Notes under the pieces: generated by a model | The model's database searches: none | What the model was told of the DNA's origin: nothing | The model's input: the letters and a program-made list of their open reading frames with translations, nothing else | Position numbers and translations under genes: made by a program | Source of the DNA: Botryobacter ruber | Lineage (GTDB): Bacteria; Bacteroidota; Bacteroidia; Cytophagales; Hymenobacteraceae | Reading direction: 5' to 3' | Assembly: GCF_003347595.2 (NCBI RefSeq) | Contig: NZ_QCZK02000007.1 | Location: 1 to 48,848 of the forward strand | Length of the DNA stretch: 48,848 bases | Part shown: piece after piece, positions 39,901 to 48,848 of the stretch | Layout of the letters: the number at the start of each line of letters is the position of its first letter | Numbering within the stretch: position 1 is the stretch's first letter

Positions 39901-42900
39901 CTGTGAAAGTAGCTGTATCAACTTGTGAAACCACCACGGAGTTGTCGATGATGTTCGGACCTCCCTGGAAAGTCAGGCTCAGATCTTCGTAGGTGAAGGT
40001 GGCAGGGTCGATGCTCTTGTTAAATTTAACAGTAAGCGTTTGCACCTGTTCGGAGGTGATTTCCTCAGCTGGTCCTTCGATGCTGACCACCTCCGGCACA
40101 TCCTGGTTTCTCGGGCTCCAGACAACAGTATAGGTAACCGGTTCTGTAGAAGCGAACTTATCCACGAAATGGAATTTATTTTCATACACAGGCGGACGGC
40201 TAACCGGTAAAGTTACAAACGTGAGCCAGGCGTTGTCGAGCGGAATCACCTGCCCATCGCTGCGGGTCACGCTTACCAGGTCGTATTTCCTGTTGCCCGG
40301 ATCAGCAAGCCTGATGTAATTCCATCCGCTGCCGGAAGGCGTTACTGTAAGCGTATTGGTAAAGGCAGGCCCTGCTACCGCAGCGGAGAAATTGCCGGCT
40401 GCTGCCACCGCTACCTGTTCGGTCCGGTTGCCTTGCGAGAAGTAGATCATATCCGGCGTATCATCAGCATCGAAATTGTCATTCACCAGAAAGTCGTTGA
40501 TACCATCTTCTGATGCGCCATAAGCCCGGATACTGCGGGTAAGTTCATGCAGCTGCACGCCTTTCACCAGGCTCAGCTCCGGATTGCCGAAGCTGTTGGC
40601 ATGCACCACGCTGGCTTCGTAGCTCACGAACTTACCCAGCAGGGAGCTTGTGAAGTACCACTGCCCGATACGTGTTTGCAGTGCCGGAATAGTGCCGAAG
40701 TTGATATCGGTGACGCCCAGCTTTTTCGGTTGCCCCTGGAAGTTGGAGCCTACAATGTTGAAGTTGATGGCCAGTCCTTTTTCGTTTTCGACAACTTTAG
40801 GCTGCGCCGAAGATATCATCATGTTCACCGCCGGCCCGTAGCCCTGGTTCTCTACCATCACGGCCAGTTCGGCAGGAACAGATGGTTCGATTTCAGGTGA
40901 AGTAAGGGCGTCATCCCCCAGGATGTTGCGCTCCATAAAGTAGTGCAGCATCAGGTTCGGACTAGGGTTTACAGTGAGCGGAACGTCAGCCAGTGGGAGG
41001 TTTACCATGGCCTGTGCGTATGGATCGAAATAGCGTACGGTGCCACCAAAGTTATACACCTTTGGTACTGTAGGCGCCGCACCTTGTTCCGGAATGAACA
41101 GGAACTTCACGATGCCATTCTGCTGCGAAGCAATGGCGCCGTTTCCGGCTACATCAGACAGGTTGGTCAGGCTCTTGGTCTGGATTTCGAACACCCCGTT
41201 GCTTGGCACACCGTTTTCATCCGTGATCTGGATGTCAATACTTATTAACTCCATCGGATCGGTTGGGTGGCCGTTGAAAATGTCAAGCGTACCTTCAAAT
41301 GCTTCGCGGGTCATGGTGAGCTGCTGGCTGAACTGCACTTTTACAGAGGCGCAAACGGCATTCTTCTGTCCGTCCAGAATTTGATCCAATGATTCCCTGT
41401 TCTGCATGAACATATCTTCCAGAGATGTATAGCCCTTGCTTACAGCTTCATCATAGGCAGTTTTTAAAGCATAAGACCTGGTTTGCACCTGGTTCCAATT
41501 GATGATGTCAGGATACTGTTCATTTGGTGCCAGCACACCTGCCTCCAGCGCCTCTATGGATGTGTTCCAGCGGGTAAAGAAAGTCCGGATAGTGCTCTGG
41601 GGAATTTCGTATCCCTGCATGGCGGCCAGTATGGAAGTTTGAACTGCTGCCGGAATAGAATCTAAAGCAGTTATATAACCTTCCAGTTTCGGTTCAAGAT
41701 CTTTCCAGGCATCGCTGTCAATCATGGTTCCGAAATATTCCCTTGCCCATGCTTCACGAAGTTCGTAAGCACTGAGCACAAACTGCAGGTTATCTCCAAT
41801 TTCATAAAATACTGCCCCCAACTGATCGCTGGCAGCTGCTTGCTGCATGCCAAACACGTTCATGCTACCACCCGCGGTTTCCGTAGCTGCGCAGGTGTTT
41901 ATGGCATCAATGATTCCTTTAGGACAGCCAATCCAGGGTGGCACCAGGTCAGGTATACAAGGAATGTAGTCAATGGCACCTTTTTTGGCCAGGATATTAC
42001 CCAGTACGCACGTACCAGTGGCAAGCCCTGTTCCGGCAGGTCCGGCACAACCGGCGGCTGCTCCGGCTATAGCATTGATACACTCAACGCAACTGCTCTT
42101 ACTTGTTTCATACTCGGGCGTTTTGCCAGTTCCGGTATATGTACCATTGGTAGGACATATGGCACAGGTAGGAGTACCTGTGCCTACACCGCCACCACTA
42201 CCAGGATTTATGACGATAGGAGTACCAGTACCTGTACCTGTGCTGGTACATGACCTCCCCGAGTAAGAGAACATTGTTCCTCCCTTTTGCCACAGGCCTG
42301 TCGAAATGTTACAGGTGTACCAGTACACCACACCGGCAAAATCCTGGCAACTCAGGCTTTGCTGGGCGGCCATTGTGCTGTATTGCGATGGAGCCATGCC
42401 CAGGAAGTCAGAAATGGCCTGCACAGACGGTCCGCCTGGCAATGGCTCACCTTCTTCTGCACTCGCACGTCTGCGCATAATTACCGGCACCTGTATGCTC
42501 TGCTGGGCCAGCAGCCTGGCAGGCTGGTAGTTTGTCACAAACTCATACTCCGGATCTGTTGTTGGCAGGTTCAGTGCCACATCTTCGGCTGCAATAAGCC
42601 CGTGGTTCGTGAGTGTCACTTTAAAGGCATACACCTCACTGCCCGATAGCTGCGGCATCACTTTCGGCATATCAATCGTTACTACCGGCATGGGAACATT
42701 CGTTTCGAAGGTAGCCTCCAGCGTAATGTCATACTGGTCTTCTATGGCTGTCGGCACAACCGACCAGCTAAAGGTGATGGCCTGGTAATTGAGGAAAACA
42801 GATGTTTCGGTAGTTCCCCCCGGGTTGATCGTGATAGTACCATTGTAAGGCAGGTGTTTGTCTTTCTCAACAATAATGCGGTGCTTTCCTTCCGGAATGT

Positions 42901-45900
42901 CTGCTGCCGTAAACACACCGGTGGCATCTGTAACGCCTTCGGCATACACCACGCCTGTAAAGTAGTTTTTCACCTGCACGCGGGCTCCTGCTACTTTAGG
43001 CGCCCCTTCCGAATAGTAGGTAAACTGGTTTGTTACATCCACTTTGAGCGTGCCTGCAGATTCGGATTTCTTTTCGAAGGTGAATGGAATATTTAAAGCG
43101 TTACCGTTCTGCGCTTCGATCGCGACGCTGCCTTTTACAGGGTAATCGAAAGGTACTTCTGCCAACGCCATGAATTTAAGGATAACAATGGCTGTGTCGC
43201 CGCTCGACATGGAAGGCAGGCTTTTTGGTGTAACTGTCGTCAGCCAGTTTACCTGGGGCAGCCCAACCGTAATATTGCCGGTCGTACCCACACCTTTGTT
43301 AACCAGCTTTACCTCCACTAAGCGCTCCCCTTTGCTGGAAGAGGCAGCAACATGCAGCTGGCTTACATCTGCTACAAGGTAGGCACCAGGTGCCTGGCAG
43401 AAATAGAATACGTCCTGCCGCTGCAGCGTTCCCTCCTCCGAAACGGCATTCAGGCTGGCCACCTCAAAATCAGTGCCTGGCGACAGCGCAGAACCAACAA
43501 CGGCATAAGGAAGGCTGATCGTAGCATTTCCGGCAACAGCAGCAAGTGTATCGAACAAAACTTGCGCTCCATTCGGCAACGTGACGGGTGCCAGCGTAAA
43601 ATCAGTTAGGGTTCTGTTGCTAAGGTTATTTATGGAAAGTGCACCTTTCAGGGTGTCTCCCAGCACTACCCGGAACTGCGGAATCTGGCCACTATTTATT
43701 CTCACCCCAAGAATATCGAAGTTATCCTGCTGTGCAGTGACTCCCATGCCCGGGAAGCTAGCACCTACTGTGTAAGAACCGGCTTCGTTGGCAAGCGGAA
43801 CAAACCGGGTGCTGTAGTTACCGGAACCGTCGGTGGTAGCTGTTACAGTTCTGCGCAAGCCGTTGGTGATAACGTACACTTCCACTGGCTCATTAGCCGC
43901 TGCGGCTCCATTAAACTTAGTGGCTGTGCCTGTTACCGGAACCGGCTGCCCTTTCAGGTAATACTCACCGCTCACGCTGGCCGTTGCCGTATAATCCGGG
44001 TTAATTCTGAAGGTAGCTGGAGCAGACGTGTTATTTGTAAGCAGCAGCTCCGTCAGAGTTGAAGCCGGGTTCACCCAGTAGAGCAACTTGTAATCGCCTG
44101 GCGTATTTGGCGCCTGCACCGCGTTCTGTACCTGAACAGTTTGCCCTGCCGGGATTGGATTTGCGATAACATCTTCAGAAACCTGCTTGTCCGAAGCATC
44201 GATCACATCGTCTTTAGACAGGTACCCACGCACCACCACTCCGGTTGGCGCAGTCGCAAAACCTGAGTTTTTAACCGATACTGTATAGTTAAACAGCGCC
44301 TTGGCCTGCACATTGGCATTTGGTAGGCTCACGGCAGTAAGCTGCAGATCGGGGATATTCTGGTCTGATACCATTACCCAGACGGTACCGGTAGAGAAGC
44401 CGCTGGCAGTGGCATGGAAGTACACCTGCTTGTTGCTGTCGGTTACGCCGTCGTTCACGGTGGTAACCGGTACATCCACATAAGCCTGGCCAACCGGAAT
44501 TACAACAGTGGCAGGCACGGTGGCTTCATTCGTATCAGACGAAGTAAGATTCACGGTCAGGGCAACATTGGCAGGCGTGTTACGCGTTACACGAAGTTGG
44601 CCTGCATTGGCAAAACCTTCCGGCAGGGTAAGCTGACTGGCCGTTAAGCTTAAGGCAGGACCATCGTTATCTGTTACGGTTAATGCTGCAGAAACAGAAC
44701 CTGAAGAGGTAGCCGGAGCATTACAGCCGCAGGAATTTACAAACACGGAGGCAGTTACCTGCACCTCCCGGTCACCATCTGCCAGCGTGTTGTCTACTAC
44801 ACCAATGGTAAAGGTCTTTTCATTTTCATTGGCTGCCAACGGTATAGAGGCTGGTAGTATAAGGGTATTGGGCAGGCTGGCCGACAGGTTTGCCGTAAAG
44901 GCGGTTGAGCTGCTCTGCGCAGTACGGCGCAACGTTGCCTGTGTGGCAAAAGCACCACCATCTTCTGAAACCGTACTGGTGTGAATGACCAGCTCAAGGC
45001 CCGGCACATCATCGTCTTTTACCAGTATTGTGGCACTGGCCGATTCATGATTGGAAGCGCCTGCGTTTATGGTCACAGGTAAATCCACTTCCGGAACTGC
45101 ATCCTGCTCCAGGTTTACAACTACATCTGCAAACAGGCTGCCTGCCGGAATAGTAACAGAGGATGGTACCGGGAAACGGGTCTGGCTGCTGGAGTTGAGG
45201 AACACCTGCAACGGCTGAGCAGGAGCAAGATTGGTCGTTATCCGGAAAGTCGGGCTGGTACCTTCCATGGCATCTGCAGGCAGATTAGCAATTGTCAGAG
45301 AAGGCTTATCGTTATCAAGGATAGTAACAGGAGCTGAGGCAACCTCAAAACCCGTAGCAGCAACACGCAGTACATCCTGTACAGGGCCTTCCGTAAGATC
45401 ATTGTTTGCAGCCGTTACGATGAAGGTAGCACTGGCATTACCGGCCGGTATGGTTACTTCCGAAGGGAAGGCAAATCGTGCAGCGTTCGTGAGACTTACT
45501 GAAATAACCAATGGCGCTGTAAACGCTCCTGTTCTGCTGACTTTCGCCGTAACTCCCGGACCTCCCTCTGTAAGTTCAGCTGCTGATAGCTCAAGGGAAA
45601 GCAGTTTTTTCGTGGTCCAGGGTGTTTCCTGAACAGCAGTATTATTCGCCTTGCCGCCAGGTACTTCTCCGATAGCAGGGTCCGGTAGTAGTTCTACTAC
45701 AAAAACTCCCTGGTCACCAACATTCATTTGTGCCGGAATGGTTACCTCCCTGTTTCGCTCAAGCACCTGACCAGGAGCCAGCACATCGTTATCTGCAAAA
45801 GCAGCTTGCTGAAGCAGTGTCCTGTTCTGACCGGTTGCCGATTGCATGTAAAGGCGCTCCGTCCAGTTAATAGCAGACTGACCTCCGCCCACGTTTTCTA

Positions 45901-48848
45901 CTTTCCAGGATACAGCTACTATCTCGCCAGGAGATACCACTGTTTTGTTGGCTGTTACACTGTGTACACTTAAATCAGGAGCAGGCACATGGTTGTTTAT
46001 GCTTAAGGTAAACTTTCCTGCGCTTGTATTATTTCCTTCCACAACGAGGTAATACGTATTACCTGGCACCAAACCTTTCTTACCAAAAGAAATAGTTGAT
46101 CCGGCAACCGAGGCGCCTATCACATTATCTTTAGCAGCTAACAGGTGCATTTTAGCCTGAAAATTAGCGACTATTGAGAAACTAACGGAATCGGAGACTT
46201 CAGGCACCCTAAAGGAATAGAAAATATCCGGAGCTGGTTGGTTGCCCGTTCCGGTAAACCGGTCTGAGTAATGAGTGGTTGTATCAGTAAGCGTAAAGGG
46301 TATGGAGGCAATAGCTACAGCTGTTTCAAACGTATCCCCGTTCCTTGGTGCACTGATACTAAACTGGCTGTTGCTCGTATCAGAGACACTGCTATACGTG
46401 AGGCTTGTAATTCTGACCAGCACCTGGTCTGATGTAACGCCGGATGGAATTGTCCAGTCATAGAGGCCTGAATTTGCGGCAGATTCCGTGACAACAGTCC
46501 AGGAGGCGCCATTCGTAGCAGAATACTCTATTTTCACAAAGGTGGAAGCTGCTAAGGCATTGGATGTCCACCTGATTTGTTTTACCTGCCCGTTATACCA
46601 CTTTTCGCCTCCATTAGGGCTCATAACGGTAATGGTGGGTTTTGAGATGGTAAACGCACTGTTACTTACATCCTGGATAGCAGGATCAAGTACGTCCTGA
46701 ATTTTTAGCAGGTAAGTACCGGGGTCGGCTTCCGCTGGAATACTCCAGTTATAAGTACCTGTGTTGCTCACGTCGCCAGCAATTTCCGTCCAGATAGTAC
46801 CATTGTCTGCTGAAAGGCTGATCATTAACTTTCTGGAAGAGGCCAGGCCCTGGGAGTTCCAGCGGATAGTGCTGGTGGTTCCGGTAAACCACACTTCTCC
46901 GCCATTCGGAGCGGTTACTTCGATACCGGGCTTAATAACAGTGAACACTGCGTTGCTGTAATCAACAATAGAAGGATCTACAGCATCCTGAATCCTGATC
47001 AGGTATGTAGTACCCGGAGCAAGCGTAGTTGCTAACGTCCAGTTATAAGACTCGTTATTCGCAACAGCTTCTACAACGGTATTCCAGGTATCGCCATTGT
47101 TGGCCGAGTAATCGATACGTACGTTGGGCGAGTAGGCGCCGTCTTTTTTCCAGGTGATCAACTTGTTCTGGCCAACATACAGCACTTCTCCGCCATTCGG
47201 ACTGGTAACACTGATGGACGGCTTCACCATCCTGAAAGCCACATCATTGGAATCGCTGATAGACACGTCGTTTTCGTCGCTGATTCTGATAAGTGCCTGT
47301 TCAGACGGAACTAAGGACGAAGGAATTGTCCAGTCATAAGAACCTGTATTAGTCACTAAAGCAACCAGTGTCCAGGTATCGCCATTATCCGGAGAGTATT
47401 CTATTTTGATTTTTGAATTGCTCATCCCAACATTTGTCCAGCTTATTCTTTTGGTCTGGCCTATGTACCAGCTTTCATCTGTATTGGGACTGGTAAGCGA
47501 TAGAATGGGTTTGGCAATCGTGAAAGGTACATCCGAAGAATCGTTGTTTGCAGGATCAAGTACATCCGATACCTTGATGTAAGAATTGGCAGACGGAACC
47601 GTACTGTAAGGAATTGCCCAGAAATATTGCCCTGAATTTGCAGTAGAAGCGATGATGGTCGTGTATGTTGCACCACCGTCCGACGAAAGCTCTAGCTTCA
47701 CATTCTCCGTAGTACCCATTCCGGCCCACTGAATCGATTTGGACTCTCCAATATACCACACCTGCCCATCGTTCGGTACTGTAACACCTACTATCGGTTT
47801 GGTAATGGTAAACGGTAAACCGTTGGTGTCTTTGCTGTCCAGATACAACACGGATGAAACCCGCACCAGGCATTGCGAGGAAGTCGAAACGTTAGGTACA
47901 GTCCATATATAAGAGCCGGAATTAGAAACTGCTTCTGCTATGGTGCTCCAGGTTTCTCCCAGGTCAGCCGAAAATGCTATATCTACCAGTGCATCACCCG
48001 GAAGCCCGGTCGTTGTCCAGGATATATTCTTGTTTTCACCGACCAACCAGTTTTCGTTGCCGGTGTTCGGGTTTGTTACCTGAATAACCGGTGCTTTGAT
48101 AACAAAGGGGGCATTGTTCGTATCGTTGATATCAGGATTTGACTCCGCGCTTACCCTAATAAAAGCATTGGTGGTAGCCTGGTCAGGAACTACCCAGTTA
48201 TAGGATCCATAATTTCCCTGCGATTCCCTTATGACATGCCAGACGCCATCGCCAAGCGAATACTCCAGCTTCACATTATTTACCGGAAGATTGGAGGCGC
48301 TCCACCGGATTGTTTTCGTTTCGCCGTAGTAAAAGCTTTCTCCCGGGGCAGGAGCTGTTACTGTAATAACAGGGTCATTGTTGATGGTAAAGAAGTCATC
48401 GCTGTAGTCCATTCTGCAGCTGTTGCTGTACTCATAAAGCTGAATCAGACACTTGGAGGATATCAGATTAGAAGGCAGCAGCCATTCAAATGATCCGGTG
48501 TTAGGTACGTTGTTGGCTGCCGAGCCTGCATTGTTTCGCACCCAGTCCCAGTTCGCTCCGCCGTCAGTAGAATACTTCAGCGACACATTGCCTACAGTGC
48601 CAACTGTGGTCCACTTTATTTCCTGAAGCGTACTGGATGAAAAAGTTTCCAATCCGTTTGGAGAGGTCAGGGCCAGGTAAACTGCTCCTCGCGACACGGT
48701 AAAGTTGGCATCGCTGGAGTCGCTGACGGCAGCATTGTAGTAGGACTGCACTTTTACCCTGAACTTGTCTGTGGCTACTGCAGGAACTGTCCAGTTATAA
48801 GACCCGCTGGTGCCCGACCCGGTGTAAACATCTGTTATATAGGTCCAG
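36983..48848 (-). CDS. Giant secreted multidomain T9SS cargo protein (5' end beyond the window)
   Basis: The frame stays open to the window edge, giving over 3950 residues without an N-terminus. From the edge inward: one partial and eight full repeats of about 95 residues (46350-48848; SPNGGE...I.W...D.G.TW...GSY.W..P...D.SD..F.I), like Kre9/KNH domains. Then come a PPC-like domain, a CARDB-like domain, about four Calx-beta repeats (about 44330-45610), a second CARDB-like domain, and a CnaB/carboxypeptidase-like domain. A Cys- and Gly/Thr-rich linker follows (41860-42330). The next 1.8 kb is of unknown type, then SbsA-like Ig domains and a PKD-like domain (38215-38485). A dockerin-like pair of calcium loops (DANNDDQVTITDF, DFNEDQQVTLLDF) and a cohesin-like domain (37250-37655) precede a T9SS sorting domain (YPNPTRDRF... 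to the end). It should be exported across the outer membrane and anchored or released. Confidence 0.9.
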   Translation of the reverse strand, partial: WTYITDVYTGSGTSGSYNWTVPAVATDKFRVKVQSYYNAAVSDSSDANFTVSRGAVYLALTSPNGLETFSSSTLQEIKWTTVGTVGNVSLKYSTDGGANWDWVRNNAGSAANNVPNTGSFEWLLPSNLISSKCLIQLYEYSNSCRMDYSDDFFTINNDPVITVTAPAPGESFYYGETKTIRWSASNLPVNNVKLEYSLGDGVWHVIRESQGNYGSYNWVVPDQATTNAFIRVSAESNPDINDTNNAPFVIKAPVIQVTNPNTGNENWLVGENKNISWTTTGLPGDALVDIAFSADLGETWSTIAEAVSNSGSYIWTVPNVSTSSQCLVRVSSVLYLDSKDTNGLPFTITKPIVGVTVPNDGQVWYIGESKSIQWAGMGTTENVKLELSSDGGATYTTIIASTANSGQYFWAIPYSTVPSANSYIKVSDVLDPANNDSSDVPFTIAKPILSLTSPNTDESWYIGQTKRISWTNVGMSNSKIKIEYSPDNGDTWTLVALVTNTGSYDWTIPSSLVPSEQALIRISDENDVSISDSNDVAFRMVKPSISVTSPNGGEVLYVGQNKLITWKKDGAYSPNVRIDYSANNGDTWNTVVEAVANNESYNWTLATTLAPGTTYLIRIQDAVDPSIVDYSNAVFTVIKPGIEVTAPNGGEVWFTGTTSTIRWNSQGLASSRKLMISLSADNGTIWTEIAGDVSNTGTYNWSIPAEADPGTYLLKIQDVLDPAIQDVSNSAFTISKPTITVMSPNGGEKWYNGQVKQIRWTSNALAASTFVKIEYSATNGASWTVVTESAANSGLYDWTIPSGVTSDQVLVRITSLTYSSVSDTSNSQFSISAPRNGDTFETAVAIASIPFTLTDTTTHYSDRFTGTGNQPAPDIFYSFRVPEVSDSVSFSIVANFQAKMHLLAAKDNVIGASVAGSTISFGKKGLVPGNTYYLVVEGNNTSAGKFTLSINNHVPAPDLSVHSVTANKTVVSPGEIVAVSWKVENVGGGQSAINWTERLYMQSATGQNRTLLQQAAFADNDVLAPGQVLERNREVTIPAQMNVGDQGVFVVELLPDPAIGEVPGGKANNTAVQETPWTTKKLLSLELSAAELTEGGPGVTAKVSRTGAFTAPLVISVSLTNAARFAFPSEVTIPAGNASATFIVTAANNDLTEGPVQDVLRVAATGFEVASAPVTILDNDKPSLTIANLPADAMEGTSPTFRITTNLAPAQPLQVFLNSSSQTRFPVPSSVTIPAGSLFADVVVNLEQDAVPEVDLPVTINAGASNHESASATILVKDDDVPGLELVIHTSTVSEDGGAFATQATLRRTAQSSSTAFTANLSASLPNTLILPASIPLAANENEKTFTIGVVDNTLADGDREVQVTASVFVNSCGCNAPATSSGSVSAALTVTDNDGPALSLTASQLTLPEGFANAGQLRVTRNTPANVALTVNLTSSDTNEATVPATVVIPVGQAYVDVPVTTVNDGVTDSNKQVYFHATASGFSTGTVWVMVSDQNIPDLQLTAVSLPNANVQAKALFNYTVSVKNSGFATAPTGVVVRGYLSKDDVIDASDKQVSEDVIANPIPAGQTVQVQNAVQAPNTPGDYKLLYWVNPASTLTELLLTNNTSAPATFRINPDYTATASVSGEYYLKGQPVPVTGTATKFNGAAAANEPVEVYVITNGLRRTVTATTDGSGNYSTRFVPLANEAGSYTVGASFPGMGVTAQQDNFDILGVRINSGQIPQFRVVLGDTLKGALSINNLSNRTLTDFTLAPVTLPNGAQVLFDTLAAVAGNATISLPYAVVGSALSPGTDFEVASLNAVSEEGTLQRQDVFYFCQAPGAYLVADVSQLHVAASSSKGERLVEVKLVNKGVGTTGNITVGLPQVNWLTTVTPKSLPSMSSGDTAIVILKFMALAEVPFDYPVKGSVAIEAQNGNALNIPFTFEKKSESAGTLKVDVTNQFTYYSEGAPKVAGARVQVKNYFTGVVYAEGVTDATGVFTAADIPEGKHRIIVEKDKHLPYNGTITINPGGTTETSVFLNYQAITFSWSVVPTAIEDQYDITLEATFETNVPMPVVTIDMPKVMPQLSGSEVYAFKVTLTNHGLIAAEDVALNLPTTDPEYEFVTNYQPARLLAQQSIQVPVIMRRRASAEEGEPLPGGPSVQAISDFLGMAPSQYSTMAAQQSLSCQDFAGVVYWYTCNISTGLWQKGGTMFSYSGRSCTSTGTGTGTPIVINPGSGGGVGTGTPTCAICPTNGTYTGTGKTPEYETSKSSCVECINAIAGAAAGCAGPAGTGLATGTCVLGNILAKKGAIDYIPCIPDLVPPWIGCPKGIIDAINTCAATETAGGSMNVFGMQQAAASDQLGAVFYEIGDNLQFVLSAYELREAWAREYFGTMIDSDAWKDLEPKLEGYITALDSIPAAVQTSILAAMQGYEIPQSTIRTFFTRWNTSIEALEAGVLAPNEQYPDIINWNQVQTRSYALKTAYDEAVSKGYTSLEDMFMQNRESLDQILDGQKNAVCASVKVQFSQQLTMTREAFEGTLDIFNGHPTDPMELISIDIQITDENGVPSNGVFEIQTKSLTNLSDVAGNGAIASQQNGIVKFLFIPEQGAAPTVPKVYNFGGTVRYFDPYAQAMVNLPLADVPLTVNPSPNLMLHYFMERNILGDDALTSPEIEPSVPAELAVMVENQGYGPAVNMMISSAQPKVVENEKGLAINFNIVGSNFQGQPKKLGVTDINFGTIPALQTRIGQWYFTSSLLGKFVSYEASVVHANSFGNPELSLVKGVQLHELTRSIRAYGASEDGINDFLVNDNFDADDTPDMIYFSQGNRTEQVAVAAAGNFSAAVAGPAFTNTLTVTPSGSGWNYIRLADPGNRKYDLVSVTRSDGQVIPLDNAWLTFVTLPVSRPPVYENKFHFVDKFASTEPVTYTVVWSPRNQDVPEVVSIEGPAEEITSEQVQTLTVKFNKSIDPATFTYEDLSLTFQGGPNIIDNSVVVSQVDTATFTVDVAALTSGNGFYNLTVQAAGVQDSYGTSGETGKQFTWSQFLTVPAVQAFQGLPEGNIAAAFDTIQVLFNLPIDETTAGPEKFRVLKGEVLQNGLLTIDSVRADKQLFYLSGLGRILTESGTYMLEVDLPTIKSVDQVAGMKVQSVQLTVDNNGPQVVRLEKSTTGGIDAQHVASVNMEFNEDVKGFNTASLTLTRNGEVLPLAIDQLSNTDLQTWTVNNLSMLTYPDGEYSFTVNLEGFTDAIGNAGTGTQALSWTVNRSAAPAITALAVSPDRGFSDSDGVTSGLSLDVTFNLSDEASQVTVSQVDLSGEVVLKTVANAAAGAVSIPVTLRTGGSTGIKVTATGVNGGVGTAEKQLFIDQVPLSAKWKFKANQTISTQVDAVQLAFNAKLLSDTAFPDAIRFTRNGTAVDTEGLSFAMVNDTVYSVSGLSSAGNLPGNYQLSFDLQPFAKHSSGMAGTGETSVSWTVQSTNRAPVANAGRDITVTAAGIVTLDGSTSSDPDPDELTYEWIAPEGVTLFAPNKANPFFSVTSSDQGKTYSFLLVVHDGALFSTDAVKVVVNLAPTPGIVLKGNVQLQGRPEAPHANWKAPLHVDVFPAGQTTPVASYTPATDEQGNFSINDVWVAEGNYVVTVKNSHTLRNARAATLAPGENVINFGELKEGDANNDDQVTITDFSVLASTYNLAQESSGYDDRADFNEDQQVTLLDFSLLSGSFNQRSDEVTATSYEDLRGREEELNGMGVLLATSPVFMELVKPGQVHQVGDEFSLPVMLHANQQEIDGAEVHLAFDPEVLQVTAANAGTQLPVELLNMVDNRTGRISFAAGALSNLPKGDVTLLSISFKVVGESAVVPVTFTGSYPGQTLVTYRGRSVLGGTTGGTVGIDDCKNCEAQQLIVYPNPTRDRFRVTAHGYKQEQGKLTIFRMDGAELKSLPIDLRKGNTVEVDLADQSTGIYLIRLEIGNTITVQRVVKY

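Overview
The window comes from a member of the Bacteroidota, most probably the Cytophagales/Hymenobacteraceae (Pontibacter-like; the genus is an inference from gene style and roughly 50% GC). The signs are a type IX secretion (T9SS) C-terminal sorting domain on a giant secreted protein, two large outer-membrane receptors with a carboxypeptidase-regulatory-like N-terminus, and several TAnnTTTG-type -7 promoter boxes a short way upstream of start codons. No rRNA, tRNA, CRISPR array, prophage or intact insertion sequence was recognised.

Layout. (1) 1-14.7 kb is mostly housekeeping: an outer-membrane barrel protein, purE-purK, a MarC-family protein, hemE, a TrkH/KtrB potassium transporter, a PLP aminotransferase overlapping a heptose-7-phosphate-kinase-like PfkB enzyme, a family-2 glycosyltransferase with an extra C-terminal domain, recR-clpS, and three proteins of unknown function including a DUF4846 lipoprotein. 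(2) 14.9-17.8 kb encodes a TonB-dependent-receptor-like barrel. (3) 18.2-30.4 kb is a ten-gene, one-direction (minus-strand) glycoside cluster: SDR, sugar-nucleotide epimerase, a glycoside-hydrolase/CDP-tyvelose-epimerase-like fusion, zinc alcohol dehydrogenase, Gfo/Idh oxidoreductase, a GT4 glycosyltransferase, three tandem related CgeB-like glycosyltransferases and a CmoB-like methyltransferase. An MsbA-like ABC exporter lies just upstream on the same strand. (4) 32.9-36.8 kb has a second receptor, a GNAT acetyltransferase and a histidine phosphatase. (5) 37-48.8 kb is the 3' part of one gene for a secreted protein of more than 3950 residues, whose N-terminus lies beyond the window.

The best candidates for something undescribed are the glycoside cluster and a dispersed intergenic repeat. 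The cluster has four glycosyltransferases, two nucleotide-sugar epimerase domains (one fused to a hydrolase), two oxidoreductase types and a methyltransferase. It has no Wzx/Wzy, priming transferase or glucan synthase, so it may make a small modified glycoside or lipid-linked saccharide rather than a classical polysaccharide. The repeat is about 35-40 bp, has GCCACCA at its core, and occurs about ten times only between genes, in both orientations and twice as an inverted pair. Three other inverted-repeat families and an octamer tandem array sit in the gaps of the glycoside cluster.
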